The notes under the pieces are model-generated. The model was not told where the DNA came from and ran no database searches. It saw nothing but the letters and a program-made list of their open reading frames with translations. Source: Trichomonas vaginalis G3 (lineage: Eukaryota > Parabasalia > Trichomonadida > Trichomonadidae). Taken from it: a stretch of 64,000 nucleotides of DNA. Within the stretch, counting starts at the first letter, position 1, and each line of letters starts with the position of its first letter. Below, one piece after another: positions 31,541 through 42,246 of the stretch. The position numbers were made by a program, and so were the translations under genes. The stretch spans positions 3,252,879 to 3,316,878 of the forward strand of contig NC_067206.1 of the NCBI RefSeq assembly GCF_026262505.1. Reading direction: 5' to 3'.

Positions 31541-33391
31541 ATGCAATCACCTCAACAAGCAAGGAGATCGTCTCCACAATTTCAAAGAATTAAATCTAAA
31601 ATAGATGATCTTGAAGCCAAGCTTTCAAAGAACTGGGAATTAGAAGGACAACTAAATCAGAGATGTGATGAACTTTCAAAAGAAAGGGAATCACTTATCG
31701 CTCATCTGAAAGCATCCGAGGTAAATTCACGCCAACCAATTGCAATCGATAATAATTCAAATATGAAGAACATTTACGCAGAAAATCAAAACCTTATCAG
31801 ATTAAACAGTGAACTTACTGCCGAACTAAAGCACTTACAAAAAACATCATTAAACAATGTTGAATCTCAAAAGAATAGCCAGGTTCTTAACGAAACTATT
31901 AAAATATTAAAAGATTCTCTTGATCATGAGAAGGAAAACAACAAGAAACTTGTCGATGAGCTTGTAAAACTTAAAAAGGATTCACGCGTATCTAAACTTA
32001 AAGCAGAAAACACAGTACAAAAGCATACAATTATCAAAACGATGAAAAAGTTAGAAAAATCTCAACAGTTGTATGCACAGGCATTAAATACAATTAGTGA
32101 AAAAGATAAGATCATCCAACAGCTCCAAAAACAAAAAGCAAAACTAGAAAAACAAAATAACGGATCAACAGACAATGAATCAGATTCCGAAGGATTACGT
32201 GAAGAAGTTGAAGAATTACGTGAACAAATCGGCTTTCTTACTGAAGAAAACGAGCTTTTAAGGCAGCATCAGATAGAAATGATAAATCAGCACCTCAAAA
32301 ACGCTCATGAATCATTAGAAAGTGTTAAATCCGATAGCAAAGATTTTCAGAACAAGCTTCTTGCTTTAGATTCATTAAAACATGAAAATGAGTTACTCCG
32401 TCACCAGCTCTTCTCTCTTTCCTATTCTCAAGGTAAGAATGCACAAGAAATGGTCGATGAACTCTCTCAAATCAGAGATACTTGCCAAAAATTGCAAGAT
32501 CGTGTTGAACAGTACGAAAAAGACGAAAATACTCTCAGAAACGAAGAACAAAAAGAACAAAACAAAGGAGAAAAATTAAATAACTCAACAAGTGCGGAAA
32601 ATCAAGAATTACTTGAAATTCTCAAAAATCATTCTTCACAACTCAAAGAAAACACTGAAACTATTGAGTTACAGAAGAAAGCAATCGATGCATTGAAGAA
32701 TGAGATCAAGAATTTGAGATCAGAGAACATTAAACTGATGAATCCAGACAGTGATGAACCAATTAACGTTGAAGATGATTTCCCAGATGATTTCATTGAT
32801 ATTGACCACGATGCTGACTTCTGGATAGACAAATGTCAGTATTTGAAAGCAAGAATCAGAAAATTAGAAAAAGAAGCTTATGTAAACTCCAAAGTACATA
32901 GAAACTCATCAGGAGATTCATGCACTGACTTCAGCGAAGAGAATAAATCAGAGAATGAACAAGAAAACAAAGATCCAGATGAAAAAGAAGAATATGATAC
33001 TATTGAAGATGCAGAAGAGACAGTAGAAGCTGATCCAGAGCCACAACCGCCAAAGATAGAGTACAAAGAACCTAAATTCATCAGTGAAGGCGAAATTATT
33101 GATATAAGCGAAGTAATTGACGACGATGATGATCCAAACTTTGTTATTTCTAGCACGGATGAGGAACTAATTGTTATTCCTGATAGTTCTGACGAAAGTC
33201 CTTCAACTAGACCAAAATTATCTCCTTTCAACTACGAAGCACCAGAAGAAGGTTACCTTGAAAAGGAAATAGATGAACTACAAGAGAGAGTTGACTACGT
33301 CTCACAACTCATCAATAATTCCGAAATCAGAGCTTCAAAGATCCAAGAATTGTCTCTTCTTGATACAGCAACATCACCAGCTAAGAAGTAA
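31541..33391 (+). CDS. Coiled-coil protein with acidic C-terminal region
   Basis: 616 residues, no recognised family. Residues about 10-320 and 345-400 are predicted coiled coil (long Leu/Glu/Lys/Gln heptads). A short conserved-looking block, DDFIDIDHDADFWIDKCQYLKARIRKLE (about residues 415-442), sits between coils. An acidic, Asp/Glu/Ser-rich segment follows with VISSTDEELIVIPDSSDESP (about 535-555), and a final helix contains EKEIDELQERVDYVSQLI. The acidic -hIVIPDSSDES- stretch resembles a SUMO-interacting motif, which is a guess. Cytoskeletal or tethering roles are common for such proteins. Start is the only upstream ATG in frame. Confidence 0.7.
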   Translation: MQSPQQARRSSPQFQRIKSKIDDLEAKLSKNWELEGQLNQRCDELSKERESLIAHLKASEVNSRQPIAIDNNSNMKNIYAENQNLIRLNSELTAELKHLQKTSLNNVESQKNSQVLNETIKILKDSLDHEKENNKKLVDELVKLKKDSRVSKLKAENTVQKHTIIKTMKKLEKSQQLYAQALNTISEKDKIIQQLQKQKAKLEKQNNGSTDNESDSEGLREEVEELREQIGFLTEENELLRQHQIEMINQHLKNAHESLESVKSDSKDFQNKLLALDSLKHENELLRHQLFSLSYSQGKNAQEMVDELSQIRDTCQKLQDRVEQYEKDENTLRNEEQKEQNKGEKLNNSTSAENQELLEILKNHSSQLKENTETIELQKKAIDALKNEIKNLRSENIKLMNPDSDEPINVEDDFPDDFIDIDHDADFWIDKCQYLKARIRKLEKEAYVNSKVHRNSSGDSCTDFSEENKSENEQENKDPDEKEEYDTIEDAEETVEADPEPQPPKIEYKEPKFISEGEIIDISEVIDDDDDPNFVISSTDEELIVIPDSSDESPSTRPKLSPFNYEAPEEGYLEKEIDELQERVDYVSQLINNSEIRASKIQELSLLDTATSPAKK

Positions 33392-33823
33392 CCTCATTTT
33401 AACTTATGTTTCAGTTTTTTTATTTTATGTATGATTCAAATAAAAATTTTTATATGAAATTCAAATGTTTTTGCTTAACAATGTTTGGCAGTCATAGGAA
33501 ATTACTTTTGTGAAATTACATGATCATACGATAATCTAAAAAATGAGATATAATTTTTTCTCATGGTTAAATCAGAAAAGATTAGAAAAAATGCATGCCC
33601 ACCGACTGCAATATTGCTTTAGATGAACGATGAAGGTAGTTCTTATAATTTTCATAGAGAAATATCAAAAAATTACAGAAAATTCTGTTTATTTATGTTC
33701 AAAAGTTGTATTAATCATATTTTCTCAGTATGTTGATTGTGTATTCTTCATTTTGATAAAAATTTTGTCGAGTGAAGTTCATTTCCTCAAAAATGTAAAA
33801 CAAAATAAAAAGTGACATGATTT
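33392..33823. other. Intergenic, nothing recognised
   Basis: AT-rich spacer between two plus-strand genes. The 61-residue frame at 33630-33815 shows no family features and is rejected. Confidence 0.55.
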
Positions 33824-36800
33824 ATGGAAGAATTATGCAATCTCCTTCGTACAATTTATATTTCAAATTCTGACGAAGGTAGATCTGCAGCCGAGCAGCA
33901 GCAAGCTGCAATGATGGAACAAAATCCACTAGAATTCTTATTAAATTGTTTACAAATTGCGTGCAGCCCAAACTTAGCGACAGAAAGCGAGTTAGCAGTT
34001 ATATTATTGTTTTCAATTAGTAAGAGAACTAAAATACTATCAAATCAAGAGATTTTAGTGCCTTTTTGGGACCAATTCGGCGAAGCTATCCAAAATCTAC
34101 TTATTTCTCCATCTTTATCATCGGACAAGAAAAAACTCCTTTGTTCTATCATTGCCGAGATTGTTCTCGTTAGATATTCAACAGATCCTTCAGTAAATAT
34201 GATTCAAGAGTATTTGATTCAAATGATCTCAGCAGATATACGATATTTACCATGGATTATGTATTCCATATCAGAAATATTAGAATATTCAACAGATTTC
34301 GCAGGTTTTGATCCAAATTATTTAATTCAACTAATTACAAACGAATCTTCCGAGCCAATCATGAAAATTAAGCTATACTTTGCCATGTGCTATCATTCAG
34401 ATCTATTTCCACAGCTCCACGAGCTCTTTAACCCGATCATTGAATCAATTTCTCCAGAAATCATGTTAGAGTCCTTCAAAATACTACGAACGTTCTCAGA
34501 AAGGAACTCCGTATTCTTTGAACAACATATCAACGAGTTTTCTCCCTACATCTGTCAAATAATTTTAAATAACGAGTCAGAAGACGTAAAAATACAAGCA
34601 TTGATTGCCATATCAGCCATTGCAGAGAACCAAGTCTATATGTTCAAGGGTTCCCAAGTTTTTCACCAACAATTTTTAGATATGCTGATACAAGTGATGA
34701 GTATCGTTGATGATGACTCCGAAATAGATCTACTGAACAGTTACAACACGTTGGCATCAATTGCGAGTGATACAATCAATTCTACTCATAAAAATTTTGA
34801 AGATGAATATATTAAGCAGTGTTTTGAGAATATAATGAAAGGGGATAATCTACAATTGATATATGGCATGTTGTTGTTCGTTGGAGAGATCGATTTCCAT
34901 ATTTTGCCAGATAATTTTGATGATATTTTCAAATTCATCAATCACGAGCATCCGAGGCTTCGCTTTGCAGCATTCCATTCATTGTTATCATGTAGCAAGT
35001 CTCTCATGTCGAACAACGACCTTTTTCAGGAAGTTTTGACAATAATAATCCAACAACTCGAAGAAGAGAAGGAAATTGTGATTTTAAGAGAGATCACGAG
35101 AGTTCTAAAGCGTCTGCTCAAAGTAAACCTCTCCAAATCCTCTTTTGACGAAGAAATTTACTCTCAATTGTATCCGACACTTATTTCCTGTTTTGATCTG
35201 TTCAATGATGAGATAATCATATGTAACATCCTTAAATCGACCACTTATTTGCTTACAAAGGTTTCTTGGGAGACAATTGAACCCGATTTCCCTGATTTAG
35301 TAGAATTCTTGAGTTCTATACTGAACATTGATTCCGTTGTCCTTGTATCACAAGCTTGTATCTCTTTTGGCCAGATCTTGTACGAATTTTCCGAAAATTT
35401 TGATATCGAAGAAGAAGGAAACGAAGAACTGATAGATTCATTCTTCCAGAAAGAGATAGAGATCTTCAACGATGAAAACGCTCATCCAAAACTCGTTTCT
35501 AAAATTAGAGAGTCAATCAACGAATACATTGTCATTATGGGGCCAAAGACATTCTCAAAGTACGCGGAATCACTCATAGAACCATCTGTGAGGCTCATAA
35601 GTACTCTTCCGACAGAAATCGAGATGTCATCTTCAGATGGAGTGGTAACAAGCGGCTATTACACAGTTCCTAACCCTCCAAACGGTCTGCACGTCTATTT
35701 CCTGCAGACAACAATCGAATCCTACGTCAGTTCTTTGAAATTATTGCAATCATGCATAAAAAGTTTGAAAGAACTGTATTTGAACTATATCCCTGATACG
35801 TATGCAGCCTGTTCGCAACTTATGACTCAGAACTACTTCATTGAGCCAATAAGAATCGAATCATTTTCCACAATTTTTTCAATTATCTCCACATTCAAAG
35901 AAAGTGACAATGTTTCGGACTACATTGTTCAGTCAATCGATTTCTACAAGGATATATTGAATCAGCCGTGGAAATACAAAGGATTCGAGAAAATGACAAG
36001 CGAAATGAACAATATCCTGCACTACACGTACAAACCAAACGTTGGATTCATTGTTTCTCAGGAAAAAATTGCAGAATTGGTCGGAATTGTCAAAATTTAT
36101 TTGGATTCTCTGTTGAAGCAAAAAATAGAGATAGAAGATGACAAGGCCAAATGGGGTCTCGTTCCTTACGAAGATTGCGATGATGTTTCAGTTCCTTTCG
36201 ATAATTTATTAAAACTTTACAAAACATTGGGGAAACTGGTTCCAAATAACATAAACAATCTGTTTGAGACCAATTATGCGGAATCAATTCCAGAAATCAT
36301 CAAGAATTTGTACATCCAAAAATTTGTTGTGAATCTATTGATGTCTCACATCAAAACCATGCACAACATTGATCTATTTGATAGATACGAGCCTCTTATT
36401 ATATCCGTGCTTGATTCGAAGCCGGAATTCGTATCGACAGACGAAGATCAGAATCATTTGGGAGTTGGAGATCCAAATGAACTTTACGCCGATAATCTTT
36501 TGTGTATTTACAAGAAATTAGTCAAAATTTTTGGAAAAATACGGATATCTCCGGAAAGAGCACGATTTTGGGTACAAAAGACATTCGAAGTGTTCGATTA
36601 TGATCGGATATGCGATGAAATGTTCTTCTTGTCCCATTCTTACGCTTTGTCCGTCGTTGCAATTTTATTTAATATTTATTTCAACGATGTAACTGATGAC
36701 GAGTTCCAGAACTTCTTCATGAGATTGCCACCTGATGTACCTACGTATAATCCTGTTAGCATGGCTGTAAAGTTCTGCATTTCAGATCCAGAAAGATTTT

Positions 36801-37132
36801 ACAACAATATCTCTGATAAAATAGGATATACATCGCTGATAAGTGTTATTGCATCGTGCTTCAAGAAGACTGTCAACTTCCCAGCGAAAAGTCTATTAAG
36901 ACTGGCAAAAGAAGTTTATTACTTGTGTCAGATCAATCCGAAATTTTTCGCTTGTTTCGGAATTTGCTACGAAACTGCTTTGGAACAGAAAAACAACGAT
37001 TCCTACAGAAAGGAAACGTTTTCTTACGTGCAAGTCCATAATTTGATTGATTTGGTAACTGTGTTCAATAAAATTACTGCACAGGCAAAGCAGCAACAGA
37101 TGCAACAACAAAATCAACAAGAATCAAATTGA
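33824..37132 (+). CDS. Importin-beta family karyopherin (importin-5/Kap121-like)
   Basis: 1,102 residues of HEAT repeats, the size of importin-5/RanBP5 (about 1,100). The N terminus has the importin-beta N-like pattern: RSAAEQQQAAMMEQNPLEFL followed by LNCLQIACSPNLATESELAV, where the family shows R..AE......P..fl..L..i.......R..A...L. Acidic loops such as EEEGNEE and DDDSEID are typical of the Ran- and cargo-facing inner surface. A conserved-looking block, VIMGPKTFSKYAESLIEP (about residues 575), resembles the importin-5 central repeats. The role is RanGTP-regulated nuclear transport. The Gln-rich C-terminal tail (KQQQMQQQNQQESN) is low complexity. Family secure; subfamily tentative. Confidence 0.82.
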   Translation: MEELCNLLRTIYISNSDEGRSAAEQQQAAMMEQNPLEFLLNCLQIACSPNLATESELAVILLFSISKRTKILSNQEILVPFWDQFGEAIQNLLISPSLSSDKKKLLCSIIAEIVLVRYSTDPSVNMIQEYLIQMISADIRYLPWIMYSISEILEYSTDFAGFDPNYLIQLITNESSEPIMKIKLYFAMCYHSDLFPQLHELFNPIIESISPEIMLESFKILRTFSERNSVFFEQHINEFSPYICQIILNNESEDVKIQALIAISAIAENQVYMFKGSQVFHQQFLDMLIQVMSIVDDDSEIDLLNSYNTLASIASDTINSTHKNFEDEYIKQCFENIMKGDNLQLIYGMLLFVGEIDFHILPDNFDDIFKFINHEHPRLRFAAFHSLLSCSKSLMSNNDLFQEVLTIIIQQLEEEKEIVILREITRVLKRLLKVNLSKSSFDEEIYSQLYPTLISCFDLFNDEIIICNILKSTTYLLTKVSWETIEPDFPDLVEFLSSILNIDSVVLVSQACISFGQILYEFSENFDIEEEGNEELIDSFFQKEIEIFNDENAHPKLVSKIRESINEYIVIMGPKTFSKYAESLIEPSVRLISTLPTEIEMSSSDGVVTSGYYTVPNPPNGLHVYFLQTTIESYVSSLKLLQSCIKSLKELYLNYIPDTYAACSQLMTQNYFIEPIRIESFSTIFSIISTFKESDNVSDYIVQSIDFYKDILNQPWKYKGFEKMTSEMNNILHYTYKPNVGFIVSQEKIAELVGIVKIYLDSLLKQKIEIEDDKAKWGLVPYEDCDDVSVPFDNLLKLYKTLGKLVPNNINNLFETNYAESIPEIIKNLYIQKFVVNLLMSHIKTMHNIDLFDRYEPLIISVLDSKPEFVSTDEDQNHLGVGDPNELYADNLLCIYKKLVKIFGKIRISPERARFWVQKTFEVFDYDRICDEMFFLSHSYALSVVAILFNIYFNDVTDDEFQNFFMRLPPDVPTYNPVSMAVKFCISDPERFYNNISDKIGYTSLISVIASCFKKTVNFPAKSLLRLAKEVYYLCQINPKFFACFGICYETALEQKNNDSYRKETFSYVQVHNLIDLVTVFNKITAQAKQQQMQQQNQQESN

Positions 37133-37687
37133 AATTTTTATTATTTTTTTATAAATGTAAGTATTTTTTATGTATATTTATCATAATTTTTCTTATATAT
37201 AACTACATTATATGATTATTAAAATATTTTTATCAAATCATCATTATAACTTTAATTTTGAATCAGATATTTGTTGATTTGAACTTTGGTTAATGATCTT
37301 TGGGATAAATAGATTTTAGAGCAGGTTTAAATGGATTTGTATGATATACAGCTGCATTTGATGAATAAATTTCTATAAGATGAAATATTTTTCTAATATA
37401 TTATGGTTTATTTAGAATTGGAATGATATAATAGTTCATTTGGTGATTAAAACGATGTATTCTAGTCATGGTAATTGGATTGATTTATAAATTATGAAAC
37501 ATTGTTTTCATCAAACATAGTTTGATTATGTTATGTTCAGAAACTAGTAAGCCATGGTCATAATGAATAGGTTTTGTACTGAGATTTTATTTCAAATCCG
37601 ATGTTATGAAAGAAATATTTAATTTCAAAAAATTCAAACAATATTTTATTCATACAATATAAAAAAATAAAGAAATATTATATCAGT
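37133..37687. other. Convergent intergenic region, nothing recognised
   Basis: About 550 bp of AT-rich spacer between convergent genes; no frame, repeat or RNA gene was recognised. Confidence 0.6.
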
Positions 37688-38797
37688 CTATATAAAAGAA
37701 GAGTTCTTCTTTGCAATCCGCGAAAAATGATCAATAACAATCGCCAGAGAAAGCAGTTGTTTTGGATCGATATCACTTATGGCGTGAATAGTCCATGTAG
37801 ACTCAGTATTTGCTGTTAATCTGATGTATTCTACGTTCGAAACTTTATCAACGAAAGAAATTGTTCGATTTGAGTCTGCAGGGGTAGATGAGTAATTCCC
37901 TTGAACTTCCAACTTATCCCTTGGTGTGTGGATGTTCAGAGACAAGGAAAGTTGATCTTTTTGGATATTTGCCTTAATTTGCTCCGATGAGTACTGTACG
38001 TTATCCTGAATATCAGCAAGAGCAAATTCTGTGATTTTGTTGAACGCCATGAAAATTCCAACGTGTTTGTTAGTGGTTTGCTTCGTTTTTGTACCTGAGC
38101 TAATAAAGATTGGAGAATTCACTTGTATACTTCTATCTTTTTGTTTAGCGCAGAACAGTGTGTATTCTCCTTGTTTAATTTTATAATAAGCATGATTACG
38201 AATTCCTAGCCTATTATGCTCAGAAGTAAATATATAATCGTTGAAAGTTAAAGTTCTAATGGGGAGTTTCGGCGGCTCAGGCGTTACTGAAGTGTCAGAA
38301 AGATCGATTGATTTGACTGTAAAATTTCCTAGAGACCGCTTACGAAGATTTCTTGTAAGGCGTGGCTTATGCTGACTATCGGTCGGCTCTTTCGCCTCAA
38401 CTATGTTTTGAACCTTTGGAATCGCTAAAACCGTATTTGCACGGAGACTTGCTTTTTCCTTTGTTCGTGTTGGCCTATTTCTTAAAGCGTTCATCATCGA
38501 ATTATATATGAGCTCATCAGCCGTTTCTGACGTACTTTCCGATTCTGATTCTTCTGAGGGAAAGCGCTCTTCAATAGAAAGCTTAACAATTGATCTATCT
38601 AGTTTGGAATTCTTATCTTTGTGCTTAACAACCTTTGAAGGCGATCGAAATATAATTTGCTTATTTTTTGAAGTTGGAGGTGAATGGTTAGCACTTTTTC
38701 CAACAGATGTTGAACATTGGCTTGAGTCTGTGTAATCTATTGACTCAATTGTAGAATTCTTTGGGTTGCTTGCCAAGGAATTCGCATAATCCAACAT
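37688..38797 (-). CDS. Probable Tubby C-terminal-like domain protein
   Basis: About 369 residues from the first ATG (38797). The frame is open 13 codons further to a GTG at 38836, so the true start is slightly uncertain. The first 190 residues are Ser/Thr/Lys-rich and disordered. The rest (about 190-369) looks like one beta-rich domain: PIRTLTFNDYIFTSEHNRL, then YTLFCAKQKDRSIQVNSPIF and HVGIFMAFNKITEFALADI. It ends with TWTIHAISDIDPKQLLSLAI followed by a hydrophobic final helix. The ending strongly resembles the Tubby-type barrel, whose central hydrophobic helix follows a similar 'isplqaFalai' segment, and trichomonads have many such proteins. Expected: phosphoinositide-linked cytosolic or nuclear protein. 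Family call is tentative. Confidence 0.5.
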   Translation of the reverse strand: MLDYANSLASNPKNSTIESIDYTDSSQCSTSVGKSANHSPPTSKNKQIIFRSPSKVVKHKDKNSKLDRSIVKLSIEERFPSEESESESTSETADELIYNSMMNALRNRPTRTKEKASLRANTVLAIPKVQNIVEAKEPTDSQHKPRLTRNLRKRSLGNFTVKSIDLSDTSVTPEPPKLPIRTLTFNDYIFTSEHNRLGIRNHAYYKIKQGEYTLFCAKQKDRSIQVNSPIFISSGTKTKQTTNKHVGIFMAFNKITEFALADIQDNVQYSSEQIKANIQKDQLSLSLNIHTPRDKLEVQGNYSSTPADSNRTISFVDKVSNVEYIRLTANTESTWTIHAISDIDPKQLLSLAIVIDHFSRIAKKNSSFI

Positions 38798-39260
38798 CTG
38801 ATTACAAATTCTTATTGATTTATTTTTTCTGAACACGAAACATTCACCTTATGAAGACAACTTGTAAATGATGTATCTGTAATAAACAGAAATTCATCAA
38901 AAGTGACAGCTCTCAATTTTTTGACATTTGTAAATTCTAAATTGAATGAGAAAAATGAAATAATACTAAGCATAATACAATATTCTAGATTTAATTATAA
39001 TTAGGAAAAAGTTAGTTTTGAGAGTACTTTTCATAGGCATATAGAATGAAATCTTCTGAAAAATAATATCACATAAACTCATATTATTTTCTAATATATA
39101 ACTATTTTATATAAAAATCAAATTCAATGATCTTAAAAGCGAAGGATAAACCTCAAAATTTACGAATATAATGAGTGGGAATATAATGCTTATCTATCAT
39201 AAAACCATATGAAATATCAATTTTTGCTTTACGCCTAATTTTTGACGACAATTAGCAAAA
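38798..39260. other. Intergenic flank of the Maverick insertion
   Basis: AT-rich host spacer between the Tubby-like gene and the Maverick. No gene. It ends with aatgtt, the left target-site duplication. Confidence 0.6.
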
Positions 39261-39266
39261 AATGTT
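39261..39266. repeat. Left 6-bp target-site duplication (aatgtt)
   Basis: Identical to 61047-61052. A 6-bp duplication is the usual footprint of the Maverick/Polinton retroviral-type integrase. Confidence 0.92.
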
Positions 39267-40067
39267 AGTAGTATATGAGTGCGGGTTTAGTGACTTTTTT
39301 TGTTACATCTATATATAGACGATGCATTAAAATATATTTATTTATAAATCATTAAAGAATTAACATTAATTTTAAAATAATTTATTTTTTATCTTTTATA
39401 AAAGAAACTATATATAGATGATGTCAGATATTCCGCGATTAATTAAACATTGTTTAAATCCTGAATGGGTTAAACTTCAATTTAAAAATGAAGATTGTGA
39501 ATTATTAAATGAATATGAAAGCCAAAATAAGCTAATGAGGTATAAATATAATGATAAAGAATATTTAATTTCATGGAATCAATGGAGTCATAATCAAAGA
39601 CCTCATAAACGAGAAGAAGAAATGGAAAATAATGAAATGGAAATCATTGATGACATTAAAGAGGATGGAATTCCTAAATTTTGTAGAAAAACCTTTAGAA
39701 CTAAGTTAGGAGCATATAAACGTAGAGTATTAAATCCTGAATATCTTAAACATCAATTTAAAAAGGAAGACTGTGAATTATTAAACGTTAATGATTATGA
39801 AAATGCTAAATCAAAACTGAGATATAAATATATTGGAAGTGATGAAAGGTGTAAAGATAAAGATAAAGTTTATACAGTTTCATATAATAACTGGCACACG
39901 TTGGGGATAAGAAAACATTTAGGAGATTATGGTAAAAGTTCCGAATTCTTTAAATCTAGTATGTATGAGAGTAAAAGAAATTAGAAATAATTATTTTCAT
40001 GAATGAAAGATTCACTACCATAATGAAATAAAAAATAAAAAAAAATAAACTTTAAAAATTCATGTCT
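39267..40067 (+). repeat. Left terminal inverted repeat (801 bp)
   Basis: Matches the reverse complement of 60246-61046 over its whole length with no gap. The match ends at catgtct, after which the two sides diverge. The included 188-residue ORFs are identical in sequence between the two repeats. Confidence 0.95.
39418..39984 (+). CDS. TIR-encoded two-repeat protein (left copy)
   Basis: 188 residues, identical to the right-hand copy. It is made of two diverged repeats of about 50-60 residues: LNPEWVKLQFKNEDCELLNE...KLMRYKYNDKEYLISWNQW and LNPEYLKHQFKKEDCELLNV...KLRYKYIG...VYTVSYNNWHTLGIRKHLG, joined by an acidic linker. Each repeat has a CELL core followed by a YKY strand and a W/H/R turn, a pattern seen in small nucleic-acid-binding folds of phage and virus genes (DUF723-like). 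No certain match. Placed inside the TIR, it exists in two copies pointing inward; a TATA-like ctatatatag directly precedes the ATG pair. A role in end recognition or genome-end replication is plausible but unproven. Confidence 0.75.
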   Translation: MMSDIPRLIKHCLNPEWVKLQFKNEDCELLNEYESQNKLMRYKYNDKEYLISWNQWSHNQRPHKREEEMENNEMEIIDDIKEDGIPKFCRKTFRTKLGAYKRRVLNPEYLKHQFKKEDCELLNVNDYENAKSKLRYKYIGSDERCKDKDKVYTVSYNNWHTLGIRKHLGDYGKSSEFFKSSMYESKRN

Positions 40068-40080
40068 TACATTTTTGAAT

Positions 40081-40109
40081 AATATTTAATTTTTTTAATT
40101 CGTATGAAA
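40081..40109 (+). promoter_or_regulatory. Shared leader upstream of the 40110 gene (copy A)
   Basis: aatatttaatttttttaatt followed by cgta-gaaaATGAGTG is nearly identical to 46504-46533, with one base difference (t/a at 40104). The conservation ends at the start codons, pointing to a transplanted promoter/leader. It argues that 40110, not 40104, is the initiation codon. Confidence 0.65.
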
Positions 40110-41216
40110 ATGAGTGTCAAGACTAACGACGTTAAAAAATTGGAATTCACAAACGAGGAAATAGAGGATATATTAGAGGAGGCGAGTTATGAGGTTAGTA
40201 AATATTATTTAAGAAATTGTCAAAAATTCGCGGAGTTATTAAATGATTTAGATTATGATGGAAAAATGAATAAAGATGATGTTATAAATTTCTTATATCC
40301 CACATCTGAAGAAGAAAAACCTAAAGAACCTGATGTTTTCCCTGAATATTATGAAGAACGGATTAAAGATGATGAATATGATGAAATTGAAAAACTGGAA
40401 AAAATAAGAGATGAAATAGATGAAAAAATTAAGGAATTAAGAGAAGTTGAAAAATATAATGAGAATGAAGTAGAGGGTTTAATGAATATCCCAGCTTCAG
40501 AATCAGAAGTTCAGAAATCTCATGAAGAAAGATATAAAAATTACTTTTTGGAATCTACTAAAAATTTATTAGATGGTGATATTGACGAAACACTTTCAGA
40601 AGAAGGCACAAAATTTATTCATAAACATAAGCTTCAGTTTATTGACGATGAAGAATACCCCTGTATATTACTTTCACCTCCTCTTGATTCTGAAAAATTC
40701 AAAAAAGCACTGAAAAATGTAACATATGCAACAAATACGATTAAGAAAGAAGACCATGATATTTACACAAATTATTATTTAAATAAATGTACAGGTGTTG
40801 ATAAAGTTTTTGATTTGTTAGATAAAATATCAAAAGAAACAATTGGTACATATAAAATTTTATGTGATTGTGGTTTCATTATTGAAGATACCAATAATGT
40901 TTCATATGAAAGAACAGCACCGAAGGAAGACGAAGTGGAAAGGTCTATACCATTCGTTATTAAGAATATAAAAGATATGAAAACGTATAAGCATTATATT
41001 TATTCATTTATTTCAGAAAAAATGGAAGCAACCCATAAAACATCTTCTCATCATTTTATAGCTATTCATACATTCCTTTTCAAAGTTGTGAAATTAAATA
41101 AGACAGGAATTAGATTTAATGTATCAGGGTACGCATTCTTGAGTAAATTAAAATGTATTCGTCACGTCGCAGATGATAAAAATTTATGTGTTCTTAATTC
41201 ATTTTATGGGCTTTAG
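40110..41216 (+). CDS. Maverick protein of unknown function (368 residues)
   Basis: Unrecognised. An ATG six bases earlier (40104) is in frame, but comparison with the twin leader at 46504 favours 40110. The first 45 residues are helical and EF-hand-like only in composition (DLDYDGKMNKDDV). A Glu/Lys coiled coil lies near residues 75-110. A Cys-containing middle part includes YKILCDCGFIIED. The C-terminal half ends in a compact basic region (KLKCIRHVADDKNLCVLNSF). The stop codon falls inside a GC-rich hairpin (GGGCTTTAGCCC, 41208-41219), so the present C terminus may be a truncation. It lies directly before polymerase B and could once have supplied its N-terminal or terminal-protein domain. 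That is speculation. Confidence 0.6.
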   Translation: MSVKTNDVKKLEFTNEEIEDILEEASYEVSKYYLRNCQKFAELLNDLDYDGKMNKDDVINFLYPTSEEEKPKEPDVFPEYYEERIKDDEYDEIEKLEKIRDEIDEKIKELREVEKYNENEVEGLMNIPASESEVQKSHEERYKNYFLESTKNLLDGDIDETLSEEGTKFIHKHKLQFIDDEEYPCILLSPPLDSEKFKKALKNVTYATNTIKKEDHDIYTNYYLNKCTGVDKVFDLLDKISKETIGTYKILCDCGFIIEDTNNVSYERTAPKEDEVERSIPFVIKNIKDMKTYKHYIYSFISEKMEATHKTSSHHFIAIHTFLFKVVKLNKTGIRFNVSGYAFLSKLKCIRHVADDKNLCVLNSFYGL

Positions 41217-42016
41217 CCCTGGACTTTAAAAAAATAAACTTTATTTTTATTTATTTTTTAATTTTTTATTCTTACATAAATGAACAAAAACGGAACAGCT
41301 AAAATGAATGATAATCAAATAAGAGCAGAAGGTAGAAGGTTATTTAAACACTTCTATAACATTCCTGATGGTGTTAATCCTAAAACTCGTAGAAGCTATT
41401 TAAATGAAGCAATAGATGCATATGAAGGGTTTGACATTTCATCAGAAAGTGAGAGGTTAGCAAGAATGTTAAACGTTAATATTGATTTTTATTATTGTGA
41501 CCCTCAACCAGAAGACGTAGACATAAATAAGGTAGACTTTCCATTAGTGGATTCAATAATGATAGATCCAGAATTTGAAACAGTAAATATTTTATTAACA
41601 CAGAGTCCATGTGGAAAACTTCACGCTGACAGAATTACAGACGTTGAAGCACTCACAGGATATAAAGTTTGCCCCTTTTGCAAAGAAGAAGTATATTCTA
41701 TCCGTGATGACCCAGAAAGGAAAAACCAAAGAAGATTTTTAAAGCATTGTGAGAAATGTAAAGAAAATAATGGAAGATTAATTCAAGACGTTCAATTGCA
41801 AAACACACAACAACCATATGCACCACATATCACGAAACAGAAGATATATCAATGGCTATTAGCACATAATTTGCAGGAATATTATAAACCAACAAGATAT
41901 TATATTACTTTTGACTTCGAAACATTAGAGACTAAAGAAGAACTTCAACTTTCTGAATGTGCAACTTTGAACGCTTACTTAAAACCATTTATGGTATCAT
42001 CAACTGTCAAAATAAA

Positions 42017-42078
42017 GCCGCAAACGGACTCTTTGAGTCCTGAAGGTCTTTCAGACCGAAGCGGCGAGGTCGTAGACC
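42017..42078. repeat. GC-rich multi-hairpin insert in polymerase B
   Basis: An outer GCCGC (42017-42021) pairs with GCGGC (42061-42065). Inside are two perfect triloop hairpins: GGACTC-TTT-GAGTCC (42026-42040) and GGTCT-TTC-AGACC (42045-42057). A third, GGTC-GTA-GACC, follows (42068-42078). It is read in frame as a Ser/Gly/Asp-rich loop and is foreign in composition to the AT-rich gene. Confidence 0.8.
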
Positions 42079-42211
42079 GTGATAAAACATTTACGAGGAA
42101 TTTTTGCTTAACTTCAAGTGATTCTTTTATTTCTGATTGGATTGAATTTTTATTTTCAACCTGTTCATTAGTTGCTAAATCAAATATTGAACAATATGAA
42201 GAATTAATGAA

Positions 42212-42246
42212 GCCGCAAACGGACCAAACGGCGGGGACTTTGTCCC
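42212..42246. repeat. Second GC-rich hairpin insert in polymerase B
   Basis: Shares the opening agccgcaaacggac with the insert at 42017. It contains GCCG...CGGC (42212-42215, 42229-42232) and the triloop hairpin GGGAC-TTT-GTCCC (42234-42246). Again in frame; both inserts encode KPQTD. Confidence 0.8.
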